DNA of 64,000 nucleotides, taken from Streptococcaceae bacterium ESL0729 (GTDB taxonomy: Bacteria; Bacillota; Bacilli; Lactobacillales; Streptococcaceae). Position 1 is the stretch's first letter. The number at the start of each line of letters is the position of its first letter. Below the pieces are notes generated by a model. That model saw only the letters and a list, made by a program, of their open reading frames with translations. It was not told the DNA's origin and ran no database searches. Below are positions 10,303-20,329 of the stretch, one piece after another. A program made the position numbers and the translations under genes. Location of the stretch: NCBI GenBank assembly GCA_029391995.1, contig CP113924.1:527001-591000 (forward strand), written 5' to 3'.

Positions 10303-11199
10303 ATGGCTCAAGATGAATATCTACTGGAAGCAAAAAATTTATCAAAAACCTATAAGGATAGGCAGGTGGTTAAAGATATCAATTTAACCATAAAAAAAGG
10401 AAGCTTTACAGCACTTTTAGGAACTAATGGGGCTGGAAAGTCAACAACCATTTCCATGCTGACCCTCTTAAGGAGACCAAGCTCTGGATCTATATCTTAC
10501 GATGGTCTTTCCTCAGATAAGGACAGCAGTAAAATTAGGTCAAAGATTGGTCTTGTATCCCAAGGAAGTTACCTTGATGATGTTTTGACTGTTGAAGACA
10601 ATCTTTATATGTGGGCTGGCTTATATAAGGGGATTAGCAGGGAGCGGATTAAGGAAGTAGTTGGTCTGACCCAGCTTGATGATATTCTTAAACATAAGGT
10701 CAAGGAGCTTTCAGGGGGGCAAAGAAGAAGGGCTGATATCGCCCTAGCCATCCTTCATCAGCCTGAAATTCTTTATCTGGATGAGCCAACGACAGGCCTA
10801 GATATCCAAACAAGGACGGCCGTTTGGGAGCTACTCCAGGAGATGAGAGTAAGTGAGGGACTAACAATCTTCTTGACCAGCCACTACCTGGACGAGGCAG
10901 AGTCAGCAGATAATGTCTACATCATTGATGGCGGGAAAATCATAGCCCATGGCTCGGCGGCTGACTTAATAAGGCAATATTCCAAGAAAAGATTATCCAT
11001 CCTGGATGGGGATTTTGATCAAATCAAAAGAATCCTTAAACTTAGTCAGACAACATTTCCCATTTCACTTGATTTTGACGACTCTATTGCTGCAATAGCT
11101 ACCCTTGAACAGTTGAAGGTCTATATTAAAGATTTTACCTACCAGGGAGGGAATATGAATGATGTCTTTTTAAGTCTAACAGGAAGGGAGATGCGTTAA
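10303..11199 (+). CDS. ABC transporter ATP-binding protein (exporter type)
   Basis: Nucleotide-binding subunit of an ABC-2 exporter. Walker A GTNGAGKST (about residues 39-47), Q-loop region SQGSY, signature LSGGQRRR, Walker B ILYLDEPTTG and the H-loop SHYLDE are intact. The C-terminal 70 residues are an accessory domain common in antibiotic/bacitracin-type exporters. It starts behind TTGGAGGA and overlaps the permease gene by one base, so the two form one transporter. The substrate is unknown; the LytTR pair just upstream is a plausible controller. Confidence 0.9.
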   Translation: MAQDEYLLEAKNLSKTYKDRQVVKDINLTIKKGSFTALLGTNGAGKSTTISMLTLLRRPSSGSISYDGLSSDKDSSKIRSKIGLVSQGSYLDDVLTVEDNLYMWAGLYKGISRERIKEVVGLTQLDDILKHKVKELSGGQRRRADIALAILHQPEILYLDEPTTGLDIQTRTAVWELLQEMRVSEGLTIFLTSHYLDEAESADNVYIIDGGKIIAHGSAADLIRQYSKKRLSILDGDFDQIKRILKLSQTTFPISLDFDDSIAAIATLEQLKVYIKDFTYQGGNMNDVFLSLTGREMR

Positions 11200-12065
11200 T
11201 GAAAGCACTAATGATGAGAAACTTAAAACTCTATTTTAAGGAACCTCTAGCAATTTTCTTTTCTCTTTTGAGCTCCCTGATTATTTTAATCCTCTATTTT
11301 GCCTTTTTAAGGGAGGGTTATTTGAGCAATTTGTCGGGACTTCCTGGGCGTGATAAGTTTTCAGACCTTTGGCTTTTGGCAGGCCTTCTTGCTGTAACAG
11401 GTATTACAGTTTGTTTTCAGTCTATGGCACAGCTTGTAATTGACCATTCAAGCGGCAAGCTGCAGTACTTTAGATTGACCGATACTAGGGCTTCAGCCAT
11501 CTATCTAGGCTACTTTTTTTCAAGCTTTATCATCGGAAGCCTGATGCAAATTTTAATCTACCTTATATCAGCTGGCGTTTTTTACATCAAGGATGGCTTA
11601 ATTCCAGGAGTTCATAACCTTCTTCCTTTGATTATAGCCATTTTGCTAAATAGCCTTTTATCAGCCAGCCTAGGTCTTGTAATCACAGGTCTTGTGAAAG
11701 CTAGGTCTAGCTTGAATTCGCTTGGAACAATCATCGGTACCCTGTCAGGTTTTTTGACTGGGGTCTATATTCCTATCGGAAGCCTTCCCAATTTGGGGCA
11801 AAATATCATCAAATTGTTCCCGGGAGCCTATAGTGCAGCCCTTTTTAGGGAAATTCTCTTAAAAGACCAACTTACAGACACTTTTAAGCAGCTACCAGCT
11901 GCTGCTCAAGATAGCTACCGTGAGATATTTGGCATTGGTTTAAAGCTTAACGGTCAATTGACCACACCCCTTGAAAATATTTTAATCATTCTCACATCAT
12001 CCATAGTCCTTGCCCTCTTGTCAATTTTTATTATCAGGCGAACCCTCAAAAAGGGATTAGACTAG
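11199..12065 (+). CDS. ABC-2 type permease
   Basis: Membrane subunit of the exporter, 288 residues with about six hydrophobic segments and the ABC-2 conserved region near the end of the fourth (SLGTIIGTLSGFLTGVYIPIG). Its ATG uses the last base of the ATPase stop codon (TAATG). The pair is typical of drug, bacteriocin or lipid exporters; the sequence does not reveal which. No terminator follows clearly, and the next 355 bases hold the cshA leader. Confidence 0.87.
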   Translation: MKALMMRNLKLYFKEPLAIFFSLLSSLIILILYFAFLREGYLSNLSGLPGRDKFSDLWLLAGLLAVTGITVCFQSMAQLVIDHSSGKLQYFRLTDTRASAIYLGYFFSSFIIGSLMQILIYLISAGVFYIKDGLIPGVHNLLPLIIAILLNSLLSASLGLVITGLVKARSSLNSLGTIIGTLSGFLTGVYIPIGSLPNLGQNIIKLFPGAYSAALFREILLKDQLTDTFKQLPAAAQDSYREIFGIGLKLNGQLTTPLENILIILTSSIVLALLSIFIIRRTLKKGLD

Positions 12066-12139
12066 TCAGGTTTTTGAGGATAATTTTTCTTGGAAACGAA
12101 TTCTTGGTTTTTCTTCTATTAATTAACTATTACTTGTGG

Positions 12140-12145
12140 TATACT
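12140..12145 (+). promoter_or_regulatory. extended -10 box of the cshA transcript
   Basis: TGGTATACT is an extended -10 element. A start near 12152 would give a leader of about 270 bases before the cshA ATG. No convincing -35 box is seen. Confidence 0.45.
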
Positions 12146-12150
12146 TGTAC

Positions 12151-12330
12151 AGTTGCCTGATTGAGGTAATTATAACTCGATGGAGTATTTGGATTTAGCG
12201 TTTTGGGCTTCGTTGCTTGAAATGCAACAAGTTTTTTGTAAGAGTAGAATTTACTCGGAAACGATTTTAAGAGAAACGATAATGATGCCTAACCTTTCGC
12301 GGGCTAGCCATCTAATTATAGGCAGGATAT
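12151..12330 (+). ncRNA. candidate structured leader RNA of the DEAD-box helicase gene
   Basis: The 355-base gap before cshA has no gene but shows three nested pairings: TGCCT (12154-12158) with AGGCA (12320-12324), a self-complementary TAATTA at about 12167-12172 with TAATTA at 12313-12318, and GATGG (12179-12183) with CCATC (12308-12312). Inside lie CTT-C-GTTGC/GCAACAAG followed by T6 (12208-12236), which looks like an intrinsic terminator, and GAGTA/TACTC (12242-12256). I do not recognise a known riboswitch family. Attenuation or cold-responsive control of the helicase is an inference. Confidence 0.5.
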
Positions 12331-12420
12331 GAAGGGACTTCAGATTCCTAGCACTTTATGAAAAACTATTATAAAAAACTATAAATAACCGAAAACTCCA
12401 CTTATTTGAATGGAGATTTA

Positions 12421-13989
12421 ATGAAATTTAATGAATTAGGATTGTCAGAAGACATTCTTACAGCAGTTGAAAAAGCCGGTTTTGAAACACCGTCACCAAT
12501 CCAAGAAGGAACTATCCCACTAGCAATCGCAGGACGCGATGTTATCGGACAAGCCCAAACTGGGACTGGTAAAACAGCTGCTTTTGGACTTCCAACACTT
12601 GACAGAATTGACGTCAACGGTGGAATCCAAGCCCTAGTAATTGCCCCAACTCGTGAACTTGCGGTTCAATCGCAAGAAGAACTTTTCCGTTTTGGTCGTG
12701 AAAAGGGAGTTAAGGTGCGTTCAGTTTACGGTGGATCAAGCATCGAAAAACAAATCAAGGGACTTAAGTCAGGAACTCACATCGTTGTGGGAACTCCAGG
12801 ACGTCTTCTTGACCTTATCCGTCGTCGTGCCCTTAAACTTGACCAAGTAAAAGTACTTGTTCTTGATGAGGCAGACGAAATGCTTAACATGGGATTCCTT
12901 GAAGATATCGAAGACATTATCAAGGCAGTTCCAAATGAACGTCAAACCCTTCTTTTCTCAGCTACAATGCCTGATGCCATCAAACGTATCGGTGTTAAAT
13001 TCATGAGCAATCCTGAACACATCAAGGTAGCTGCAAAAGAAATGACAGCTGATAACATCGAACAATTCTACATCCGTACAAAAGAATTCGAAAAATTCGA
13101 TGTCCTAACACGCCTTCTTGACGTTGAACGTCCTGAGCTTGCAATCATCTTCGGTCGCACAAAACGCCGTGTTGATGAGCTTACTCGTGGACTTAAACTT
13201 CTCGGATACCGCGCTGAAGGAATTCACGGAGACCTTGCCCAACAAAAACGTATGAGCGTTCTTCGTGACTTCAAAAATGATAACCTTGATATCCTAGTTG
13301 CGACTGACGTTGCTGCCCGTGGACTTGATATCTCAGGTGTAACTCACGTTTACAACTACGATATCACTCAAGACCAAGAGTCATACGTTCACCGTATCGG
13401 ACGTACTGGACGTGCTGGTAAATCAGGCCAGTCAATCACTTTCGTTACTAATAACGAAATGGGTTACCTTAAGGCCATTGAAAAACTTACCAAAAAAGAA
13501 ATGACTGGTATGCGTCCACCAACAAAAGAGGAAGCATACAAGGCTAGTCTCTCAGTAGCATTTGATGAAATCAGACGCGACCTTGCGGACGAAAAAGTTG
13601 TTTCAGGACTTGGTAAATTCGACAAGGATGCTGAGCAACTTCTTAAGGAATACTCAGCTGAAGAGCTTGTAGCCCTTCTTCTTAAGGCTAAGGTTAAGGA
13701 CCCTGACAACCAACCTAAGGTTGATATCGCAGCTGAAAAACCACTTCCATTTAACAATGGTTCTGGCAAAGGTGGTGGACGTGGTGGAAACCGCGGAAAC
13801 AACCGTGGCGGTAACCGTCGTGGTGGTTATAAGGGACGTGGCGACCGCAATGATCGTGACCGTAACCGTAATGACCGCAATAGCGATAATAAGAAAAAAG
13901 GTTATTATCAAAACGACAAGAAAAAAGCTCATCCTAAGGGACAAGAGAAAAAAGCTGGTTTCGTAATGCGTAACCGTGGTGACAAATAA
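12421..13989 (+). CDS. cshA: DEAD-box ATP-dependent RNA helicase, CshA type
   Basis: Unwinds RNA in mRNA decay, ribosome assembly and cold growth. The Q motif (ETPSPIQ), Walker A AQTGTGKT, PTRELA, DEAD box (VLDEADEML), SAT and the helicase C motif HRIGRTGR are intact. The C-terminus (from about residue 445) is a Gly/Arg/Asn-rich RNA-binding tail with several RGG-like repeats ending in a basic segment. TGGAG before the ATG at 12421 sets the start; the TTG at 12406 is not needed. Codon bias suggests high expression. The long structured leader upstream points to post-transcriptional control. Confidence 0.93.
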   Translation: MKFNELGLSEDILTAVEKAGFETPSPIQEGTIPLAIAGRDVIGQAQTGTGKTAAFGLPTLDRIDVNGGIQALVIAPTRELAVQSQEELFRFGREKGVKVRSVYGGSSIEKQIKGLKSGTHIVVGTPGRLLDLIRRRALKLDQVKVLVLDEADEMLNMGFLEDIEDIIKAVPNERQTLLFSATMPDAIKRIGVKFMSNPEHIKVAAKEMTADNIEQFYIRTKEFEKFDVLTRLLDVERPELAIIFGRTKRRVDELTRGLKLLGYRAEGIHGDLAQQKRMSVLRDFKNDNLDILVATDVAARGLDISGVTHVYNYDITQDQESYVHRIGRTGRAGKSGQSITFVTNNEMGYLKAIEKLTKKEMTGMRPPTKEEAYKASLSVAFDEIRRDLADEKVVSGLGKFDKDAEQLLKEYSAEELVALLLKAKVKDPDNQPKVDIAAEKPLPFNNGSGKGGGRGGNRGNNRGGNRRGGYKGRGDRNDRDRNRNDRNSDNKKKGYYQNDKKKAHPKGQEKKAGFVMRNRGDK

Positions 13990-14023
13990 AAAAGAAGCTA
14001 GTACCTTAGGGTATTAGCTTTTT
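13990..14023 (+). terminator. terminator of cshA
   Basis: AAGCTAGTACC pairs with GGTATTAGCTT (one G-T pair) around a short loop and is followed by T residues. Confidence 0.8.
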
Positions 14024-14107
14024 GCATGTTGACCTTACAAATCTGTAAGTTTATTTAATCTTTTAGCTGCTATAATAGTTGAGAAGTCTGCTCCTTGATT
14101 AGAGCCT

Positions 14108-14136
14108 TTGGCTAATCCCTGTAATTATGGTAAAAT
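14108..14136 (+). promoter_or_regulatory. promoter of glmU operon
   Basis: TTGGCT (14108-14113), 17-base spacer ending in TGG, then TAAAAT (14131-14136), so both a -35 and an extended -10 are present. Confidence 0.6.
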
Positions 14137-14151
14137 GTTCACAGAAAATAA

Positions 14152-15549
<1,398 letters not shown>

Positions 15550-15566
15550 AAGGGTTAGGTAGAGGC

Positions 15567-16124
15567 ATGGAGTTTAAAGATTTTGAAGAAAAAACCATCA
15601 AAAGAACCGATATTTTTAAAGGCCACATCATTGATGTTAAGGTGGATGAGGTAGAACTACCTCAAGGCCTTGGTACCTCTCGCCGCGAGCTTATCTTTCA
15701 TCCTGGAGGGGTTGCTCTTTTACCCATCACAAAAGATGATAAGGTAATTCTCGTCCGTCAGTTTAGAAAGGCCCTTGAAGAGGTAATCTATGAGATTCCT
15801 GCGGGAAAGCTTGAAGCTGGTGAAAAGAAGGATCTAAAGGGTGCGGCCCTTCGTGAACTTGAAGAAGAGACAGGCTTTACCTGCCAGGACATCAAATTAA
15901 TTTCAGCCTTTTATACGGCACCAGGATTTTGTAACGAAAAACTGTACCTTTATCTAGCAGATGATTTAATCAAGGTTGAAAATCCTCGTCCGCAAGATGA
16001 TGACGAGGTATTAGAATTAGAATATTTCAGTTTGGATGAGTGTAAGGAGCTGATAGCTAGTGGGCAAATAGCTGATGCTAAGACAATCATCGCCATCCAG
16101 TACTGGGAGTTAAATAAAAAATAA
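15567..16124 (+). CDS. nudF: ADP-ribose pyrophosphatase (Nudix hydrolase)
   Basis: Hydrolyses ADP-ribose and related nucleoside diphosphate sugars. The Nudix box is intact: it begins GKLEAGE and continues through RELEEETGF. The flanking ADPRase features (FHPGGVALLP, RQFRKALEEVIYEIPAGK) assign it to the NudF branch. Length 185 residues. It lies between glmU and macP as in streptococci; the biological link to wall synthesis is not obvious, so this is likely conserved operon placement. Confidence 0.92.
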   Translation: MEFKDFEEKTIKRTDIFKGHIIDVKVDEVELPQGLGTSRRELIFHPGGVALLPITKDDKVILVRQFRKALEEVIYEIPAGKLEAGEKKDLKGAALRELEEETGFTCQDIKLISAFYTAPGFCNEKLYLYLADDLIKVENPRPQDDDEVLELEYFSLDECKELIASGQIADAKTIIAIQYWELNKK

Positions 16125-16141
16125 TAACAGGAGGGTATATC

Positions 16142-16414
16142 TTGCCTAAGCCCATTTTAACGGATGAGATTATACGAGAACACAAAAATAAGGAAAAACG
16201 CCTGGACCGTCAAATCAAGGAAGAGATGATGGATGACACCAAGCTTATCAGGAAGTATGATAAGCTTGAGCGTGACCTGCAAAAAAAACAGGTTCATAAG
16301 AGTCGCCGGATTGAAAATGCAAAAAGAAGCGAGCGAAATAAAAATATCAACAAGTGGATTTTCATCCTAATTATTTTAATCTCCCTTTTGACCTTTGCCG
16401 TCCTTAAGTTATAA
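16142..16414 (+). CDS. macP: MacP-like activator of a cell wall synthase
   Basis: A 90-residue protein with a highly charged, coiled-coil-prone cytoplasmic part (residues 1-70) and one C-terminal membrane helix (WIFILIILISLLTFAVL). This layout, the N-terminal motif KPILTDEII and the position after glmU-nudF fit MacP, which in pneumococcus is phosphorylated by StkP and activates PBP2a. The start is TTG behind AGGAGGG. Assignment rests on layout, short motif and gene order. No strong terminator follows; the A6TTAAT6 palindrome at 16431-16446 lacks GC pairs. Confidence 0.76.
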   Translation: MPKPILTDEIIREHKNKEKRLDRQIKEEMMDDTKLIRKYDKLERDLQKKQVHKSRRIENAKRSERNKNINKWIFILIILISLLTFAVLKL

Positions 16415-16537
16415 GGATTCATCTTCAGCAAAAAAATTAATTTTTTGAGGTCGTGATATCTAAAGGTGTTGAAATTAATGTGGTGGGTAAATCTAATACA
16501 CTACTCACATTTATGCACATTGTAGAAAGCAGTAAAA

Positions 16538-17221
16538 ATGAAAATTGGAATAATCGCTGCCATGGACGAAGAACTTCGCCTGCTGACTGAGAATTTACAG
16601 TCCAGTCAAAAAGCCATGGTTCATGGAAATGTCTACTATGAAGGCCTTCTTGGTCGTCATGAGGTTGTCCTTGTAAAATCAGGGATTGGAAAGGTCATGA
16701 GTGCCCTTGCAGTTGGTATTTTGGTGGATCGATTTAAGGTTGATGCCATCATTAATACTGGTTCTGCTGGAGGGGTCGGTGCTAATCTTTCTGTGGGTGA
16801 TTTGGTCATAGGAGACCGTCTTGCCTATAATGATGTTGATGTCACAGCATTTGGTTATGCTTACGGACAGATGGCTGGTCAAGAACTTTACTATGAATCA
16901 AGTAAATATTTCGTGTCTGAGCTAAAAAAAGTAACCGATGATCAGGCCAAGGTTGGTCTTATTACAAGTGGCGATAGCTTTATTTCTAGTCAGGAAAAAG
17001 TCAACCAAATTAAGGAACACTTTCCGCAGGTCTTGGCTGTTGAAATGGAAGGGGCAAGTATAGCCCAAGCAGCTCATAATCTGAACAAACCCTTTGTCAT
17101 CTTAAGGGCCATCAGTGACAATGGTAATGAGGAAGCAAGCGTAAGTTTTGATGACTTTATCATTGAGGCAGGCAAAAAATCAGCCCAGGTTATTTTAGAC
17201 CTATTAAAGGAGATGAAGTAG
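16538..17221 (+). CDS. mtnN: 5'-methylthioadenosine/S-adenosylhomocysteine nucleosidase
   Basis: Cleaves MTA and SAH to adenine plus methylthioribose or S-ribosylhomocysteine, the latter feeding LuxS and AI-2. The N-terminus MKIGIIAAMDEELRLL, the central NTGSAGGV and the C-terminal VEMEGASIAQ with SDNGNEEA match the family and carry the substrate-binding and catalytic residues. Length 227 residues. The ribosome binding site is weak (GAAAGCAG). It follows macP by 123 bases and ends in its own terminator; the glmU-nudF-macP-mtnN order is characteristic of streptococci. Confidence 0.94.
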   Translation: MKIGIIAAMDEELRLLTENLQSSQKAMVHGNVYYEGLLGRHEVVLVKSGIGKVMSALAVGILVDRFKVDAIINTGSAGGVGANLSVGDLVIGDRLAYNDVDVTAFGYAYGQMAGQELYYESSKYFVSELKKVTDDQAKVGLITSGDSFISSQEKVNQIKEHFPQVLAVEMEGASIAQAAHNLNKPFVILRAISDNGNEEASVSFDDFIIEAGKKSAQVILDLLKEMK

Positions 17222-17243
17222 AGCTAGGTGCTCTACTTTTTTT
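17216..17243 (+). terminator. terminator of mtnN
   Basis: AAGTAGAGC and GCTCTACTT form the stem and T7 follows. The stem begins within the last codons of mtnN. Confidence 0.85.
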
Positions 17244-17326
17244 ACGTATAAAAGGTTATAATAGACAGGTGAAACTTTAGACATGAGGGCTTAAAAAAGC
17301 CTGGATAAAGAGAAAAGGAAAGAATT

Positions 17327-18808
17327 ATGTATACAGCAAAAAATGATGATGGCCTTGCCCTTCATACAGACCTCTACCAAATTAATATGATGGAGACCTA
17401 TTTTGAGATGGGTATTTCTGAAAAAAGAGCCGTTTTTGAGGTTTATTTTAGAAAATTACCCTTTGAAAATGGTTATGCCGTCTTTGCAGGCCTTGAAAGG
17501 ATTGTCGATTACTTGAGCAATCTTAAATTTACAAAAAAAGATTTGGCCTATCTTGAAGATTTGGGCTATTCAAGAAAATTTTTGAACTACTTGAGATGTA
17601 TGAAATTTACCTGTACGGTAAACAGTGCTCGTGAGGGAGATTTAGTTTTTCCAAATGAACCCATTCTTCAGGTTGAAGGTCCCATTGCCCAGTGCCAATT
17701 GATTGAGACCGCCATCCTAAATATCATCAACTTTCAAACCTTAATTGCAACCAAGGCTGCAAGAATTAGATCAGTTATTGATGATGACCTTCTTCTTGAA
17801 TTTGGGACAAGAAGGGCCCAGGAGATGGATGCTGCCCTTTGGGGAGCACGGGCTGCAGTTATTGGTGGGGCTGATGCGACCAGCAATGTCCGTGCTGGAA
17901 AATTATTTGGCATTAAAACAAGTGGTACTCATGCCCATTCCCTGGTTCAAGCTTACGGTAGTGACTACGAGGCTTTTAAGGCCTATGCCAAAACCCACAA
18001 GGATTGTGTCTTTTTGGTTGATACCTTTGATACCTTATCAATCGGGGTACCAGCAGCCATCAGGGTGGCCCGTGAACTAGGTGATACCATTAATTTTCTT
18101 GGTGTAAGAATTGACTCTGGTGACATGGCCTACCTTTCCAAAGAAGTTAGAAAGCAACTTGATGCGGCAGGTTTTGAACAGGCAAAAATCTATGCTTCAA
18201 ATGATTTGGATGAAAATACCATCTTAAATTTAAAGATGCAGAATGCAAAAATTGATGTCTGGGGAGTTGGAACCAAGCTAATAACGGCCTATGACCAGCC
18301 AGCCCTTGGAGCGGTCTACAAACTTGTGGCCTTTGAGGGAGAAGACGGTATCTTGGAGGATAGGATAAAACTTTCAAATAATGCAGAGAAGGTATCGACC
18401 CCTGGTAAAAAACAGGTTTGGCGGATTACCAGCAATAAAAGAGGCAAGTCAGAGGGTGATTATATAAGTGGTGCCTCTGAAAAAGTGGCAGAACTTGATG
18501 AAATCTTCATGTTCCATCCAACCTACACCTATATAAACAAAAAATTAACTGATTTTGAGGCGGTCCCCCTTTTAGTCCCAATATTCAAGGATGGCTACTT
18601 GGTTTATGAGCTTCCAAATCTTGAGGAAATAAAACTTTATGCCAAGGAAGAGTTGGGAAAACTATGGGATGAGTACAAGAGACTCTTAAATCCAGAGGAT
18701 TATCCAGTTGATTTATCACAGGAAATTTGGGATAGGAAGATGAACTTGATTGAAGAAGTTAGAAGTCAGGTGCAAAAAAAGATAAAGAAAGATAAGGAAG
18801 ATAAATAA
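17327..18808 (+). CDS. pncB: nicotinate phosphoribosyltransferase
   Basis: First step of NAD salvage from nicotinate (Preiss-Handler route). The 493-residue sequence has family motifs [39 protein letters not shown] and [23 protein letters not shown] precedes the ATG. A -10 box TATAAT lies at 17257-17262. nadE starts two bases after its stop and nadD follows, forming a three-gene salvage operon that converts nicotinate to NAD. Confidence 0.95.
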   Translation: MYTAKNDDGLALHTDLYQINMMETYFEMGISEKRAVFEVYFRKLPFENGYAVFAGLERIVDYLSNLKFTKKDLAYLEDLGYSRKFLNYLRCMKFTCTVNSAREGDLVFPNEPILQVEGPIAQCQLIETAILNIINFQTLIATKAARIRSVIDDDLLLEFGTRRAQEMDAALWGARAAVIGGADATSNVRAGKLFGIKTSGTHAHSLVQAYGSDYEAFKAYAKTHKDCVFLVDTFDTLSIGVPAAIRVARELGDTINFLGVRIDSGDMAYLSKEVRKQLDAAGFEQAKIYASNDLDENTILNLKMQNAKIDVWGVGTKLITAYDQPALGAVYKLVAFEGEDGILEDRIKLSNNAEKVSTPGKKQVWRITSNKRGKSEGDYISGASEKVAELDEIFMFHPTYTYINKKLTDFEAVPLLVPIFKDGYLVYELPNLEEIKLYAKEELGKLWDEYKRLLNPEDYPVDLSQEIWDRKMNLIEEVRSQVQKKIKKDKEDK

Positions 18809-18809
18809 G

Positions 18810-19637
18810 ATGACTTTACAGGAAGAAATTATTGAAGAGTTAAAGGTTAAGCCAGTGATTGATCCAGCTGAAGAAGTTAGGATATCAGTTGATTTTTTAA
18901 AGGACTACTTAAGGGAGCAGCCCTTCTTAAAAAGCTTTGTCCTTGGAATTTCTGGTGGGCAGGATTCGACCCTTTGCGGCAGGCTTGCTCAGATGGCCAT
19001 TGAAGAATTGAGGGCTGAAACAGATGATTCAAGCTATCAATTTATTGCCGTAAGACTTCCTTATGGGGTTCAAGCCGATGAAGCTGATGCCCAAAAATCA
19101 CTTGATTTTATTAAGGCAGATGTCCTTTATACCATTAATATCAAGGAGGCAGTTGATGCCCAGGTCAAGGCCTTAAGTGATACAGGGATTGAGGTTTCTG
19201 ACTTTGTTAAAGGAAATATTAAGGCCCGCCAAAGAATGATTAGCCAGTATGCAGTTGCCGGCCAAAAGGCAGGTGCTGTTCTTGGAACAGACCATGCTGC
19301 AGAAAATATTACAGGCTTTTTCACCAAGTATGGGGATGGTGGAGCTGACCTTCTCCCAATCTTTCGCCTTAACAAAAGACAAGGTAAGGCCCTCTTAAAA
19401 TATTTGGGGGCAGACCCAAGCTTTTACGAAAAAGTTCCAACAGCCGACCTTGAAGACGATAAGCCAGGTCTAGCTGACGAGGTAGCTTTAGGTGTCAGCT
19501 ATGATCAAATTGATGACTATACTGAAGGAAAAGAGGTATCTCCTGAGGCCCAAGAGATTATCGAATCTTGGTGGAAAAAAGGCCAGCACAAGCGTCATTT
19601 GCCAGTAACAATCTTTGACGATTTTTGGAAAAACTAG
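18810..19637 (+). CDS. nadE: NH3-dependent NAD+ synthetase
   Basis: Amidates nicotinate adenine dinucleotide to NAD+ with ammonia, the last step of the pathway. The PP-loop GISGGQDST (about residues 46-54) is intact; [27 protein letters not shown] is summarised by its HAAEN and KYGDGG motifs. At 275 residues it lacks a glutaminase domain, so it is the ammonia-dependent form. It begins two bases after pncB and ends one base before nadD. Confidence 0.95.
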   Translation: MTLQEEIIEELKVKPVIDPAEEVRISVDFLKDYLREQPFLKSFVLGISGGQDSTLCGRLAQMAIEELRAETDDSSYQFIAVRLPYGVQADEADAQKSLDFIKADVLYTINIKEAVDAQVKALSDTGIEVSDFVKGNIKARQRMISQYAVAGQKAGAVLGTDHAAENITGFFTKYGDGGADLLPIFRLNKRQGKALLKYLGADPSFYEKVPTADLEDDKPGLADEVALGVSYDQIDDYTEGKEVSPEAQEIIESWWKKGQHKRHLPVTIFDDFWKN

Positions 19638-19638
19638 T

Positions 19639-20238
19639 ATGAAGAAAAAAGTTGGAATCCTTGGGGGGAACTTTAATCCAGTTCATAATGCTCACTTATT
19701 TATGGCTGATCAGGTTAAGAATTCCCTTGGTCTGGCAGAGGTTTACCTAATGCCTGAAGCCAATCCTCCCCATATTGATAAAAAAGAAACCATTGAAGCA
19801 AATCATAGGGTCAAGATGCTAGAGCTTGCCCTTGAAGGCTACCCCCAGTTGGGACTTGAGTTGACAGAGGTTGAGCGGGGTGGTATTTCCTATAGCTATG
19901 AAACCATGAAGCACTTGATTAAACTTAACCCCCAGGTCGACTACTTCTTTATTATTGGTGAGGACATGGTCGATTATTTACCAAAATGGCATAAGATTGA
20001 TGAACTTATTGAACTGGTTACTTTTGTTGCCGTAAGAAGAAGTTCCCCTAAAAATAATCAGATACCTTCCAAGGAAAATTCCTATCCAGTAGTTTGGGTT
20101 GACTTGCCCTACCTTGATATATCTTCTTCTTATATCAGGGAGAAGATAAGCCAGGGAATTAGACCTAATTTCATACTTCCTGAAAATGTTCTGAAATATA
20201 TTGAAAAAAACGAACTTTATCTGAAAGAAAGTCAATAA
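19639..20238 (+). CDS. nadD: nicotinate-nucleotide adenylyltransferase
   Basis: Converts nicotinate mononucleotide and ATP to deamido-NAD, the middle step between PncB and NadE. The N-terminal motif GGNFNPVHNAHL with the HxxH-type nucleotide-binding site and the C-terminal ISSSYIREKI are diagnostic. The frame is open from a TTG at 19615 inside nadE, but the family N-terminus fits the ATG at 19639. The ribosome binding site is poor (GGAAA), so it probably relies on coupling to nadE. There is no HD-domain YqeK gene next to it. Confidence 0.92.
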   Translation: MKKKVGILGGNFNPVHNAHLFMADQVKNSLGLAEVYLMPEANPPHIDKKETIEANHRVKMLELALEGYPQLGLELTEVERGGISYSYETMKHLIKLNPQVDYFFIIGEDMVDYLPKWHKIDELIELVTFVAVRRSSPKNNQIPSKENSYPVVWVDLPYLDISSSYIREKISQGIRPNFILPENVLKYIEKNELYLKESQ

Positions 20239-20329
20239 ATCTACAATTAAGTCTGTATTTTTTTATATAAAAGAGTATAATGGTAGCCATTAGGTGCTGT
20301 GAAAGCCCTACATTATAGAAGGAGAGTAT

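Noticed and set aside
13464-13966. Several overlapping frames in the cshA C-terminal region
   Set aside because: The low-complexity Gly/Arg/Asn-rich tail leaves other frames free of stops; composition is implausible (Val/Thr/Ile runs) and no start signals exist.
16431-16446. AAAAAATTAATTTTTT palindrome after macP as a terminator
   Set aside because: The stem is A/T only and would be too weak for intrinsic termination; at most a weak element.
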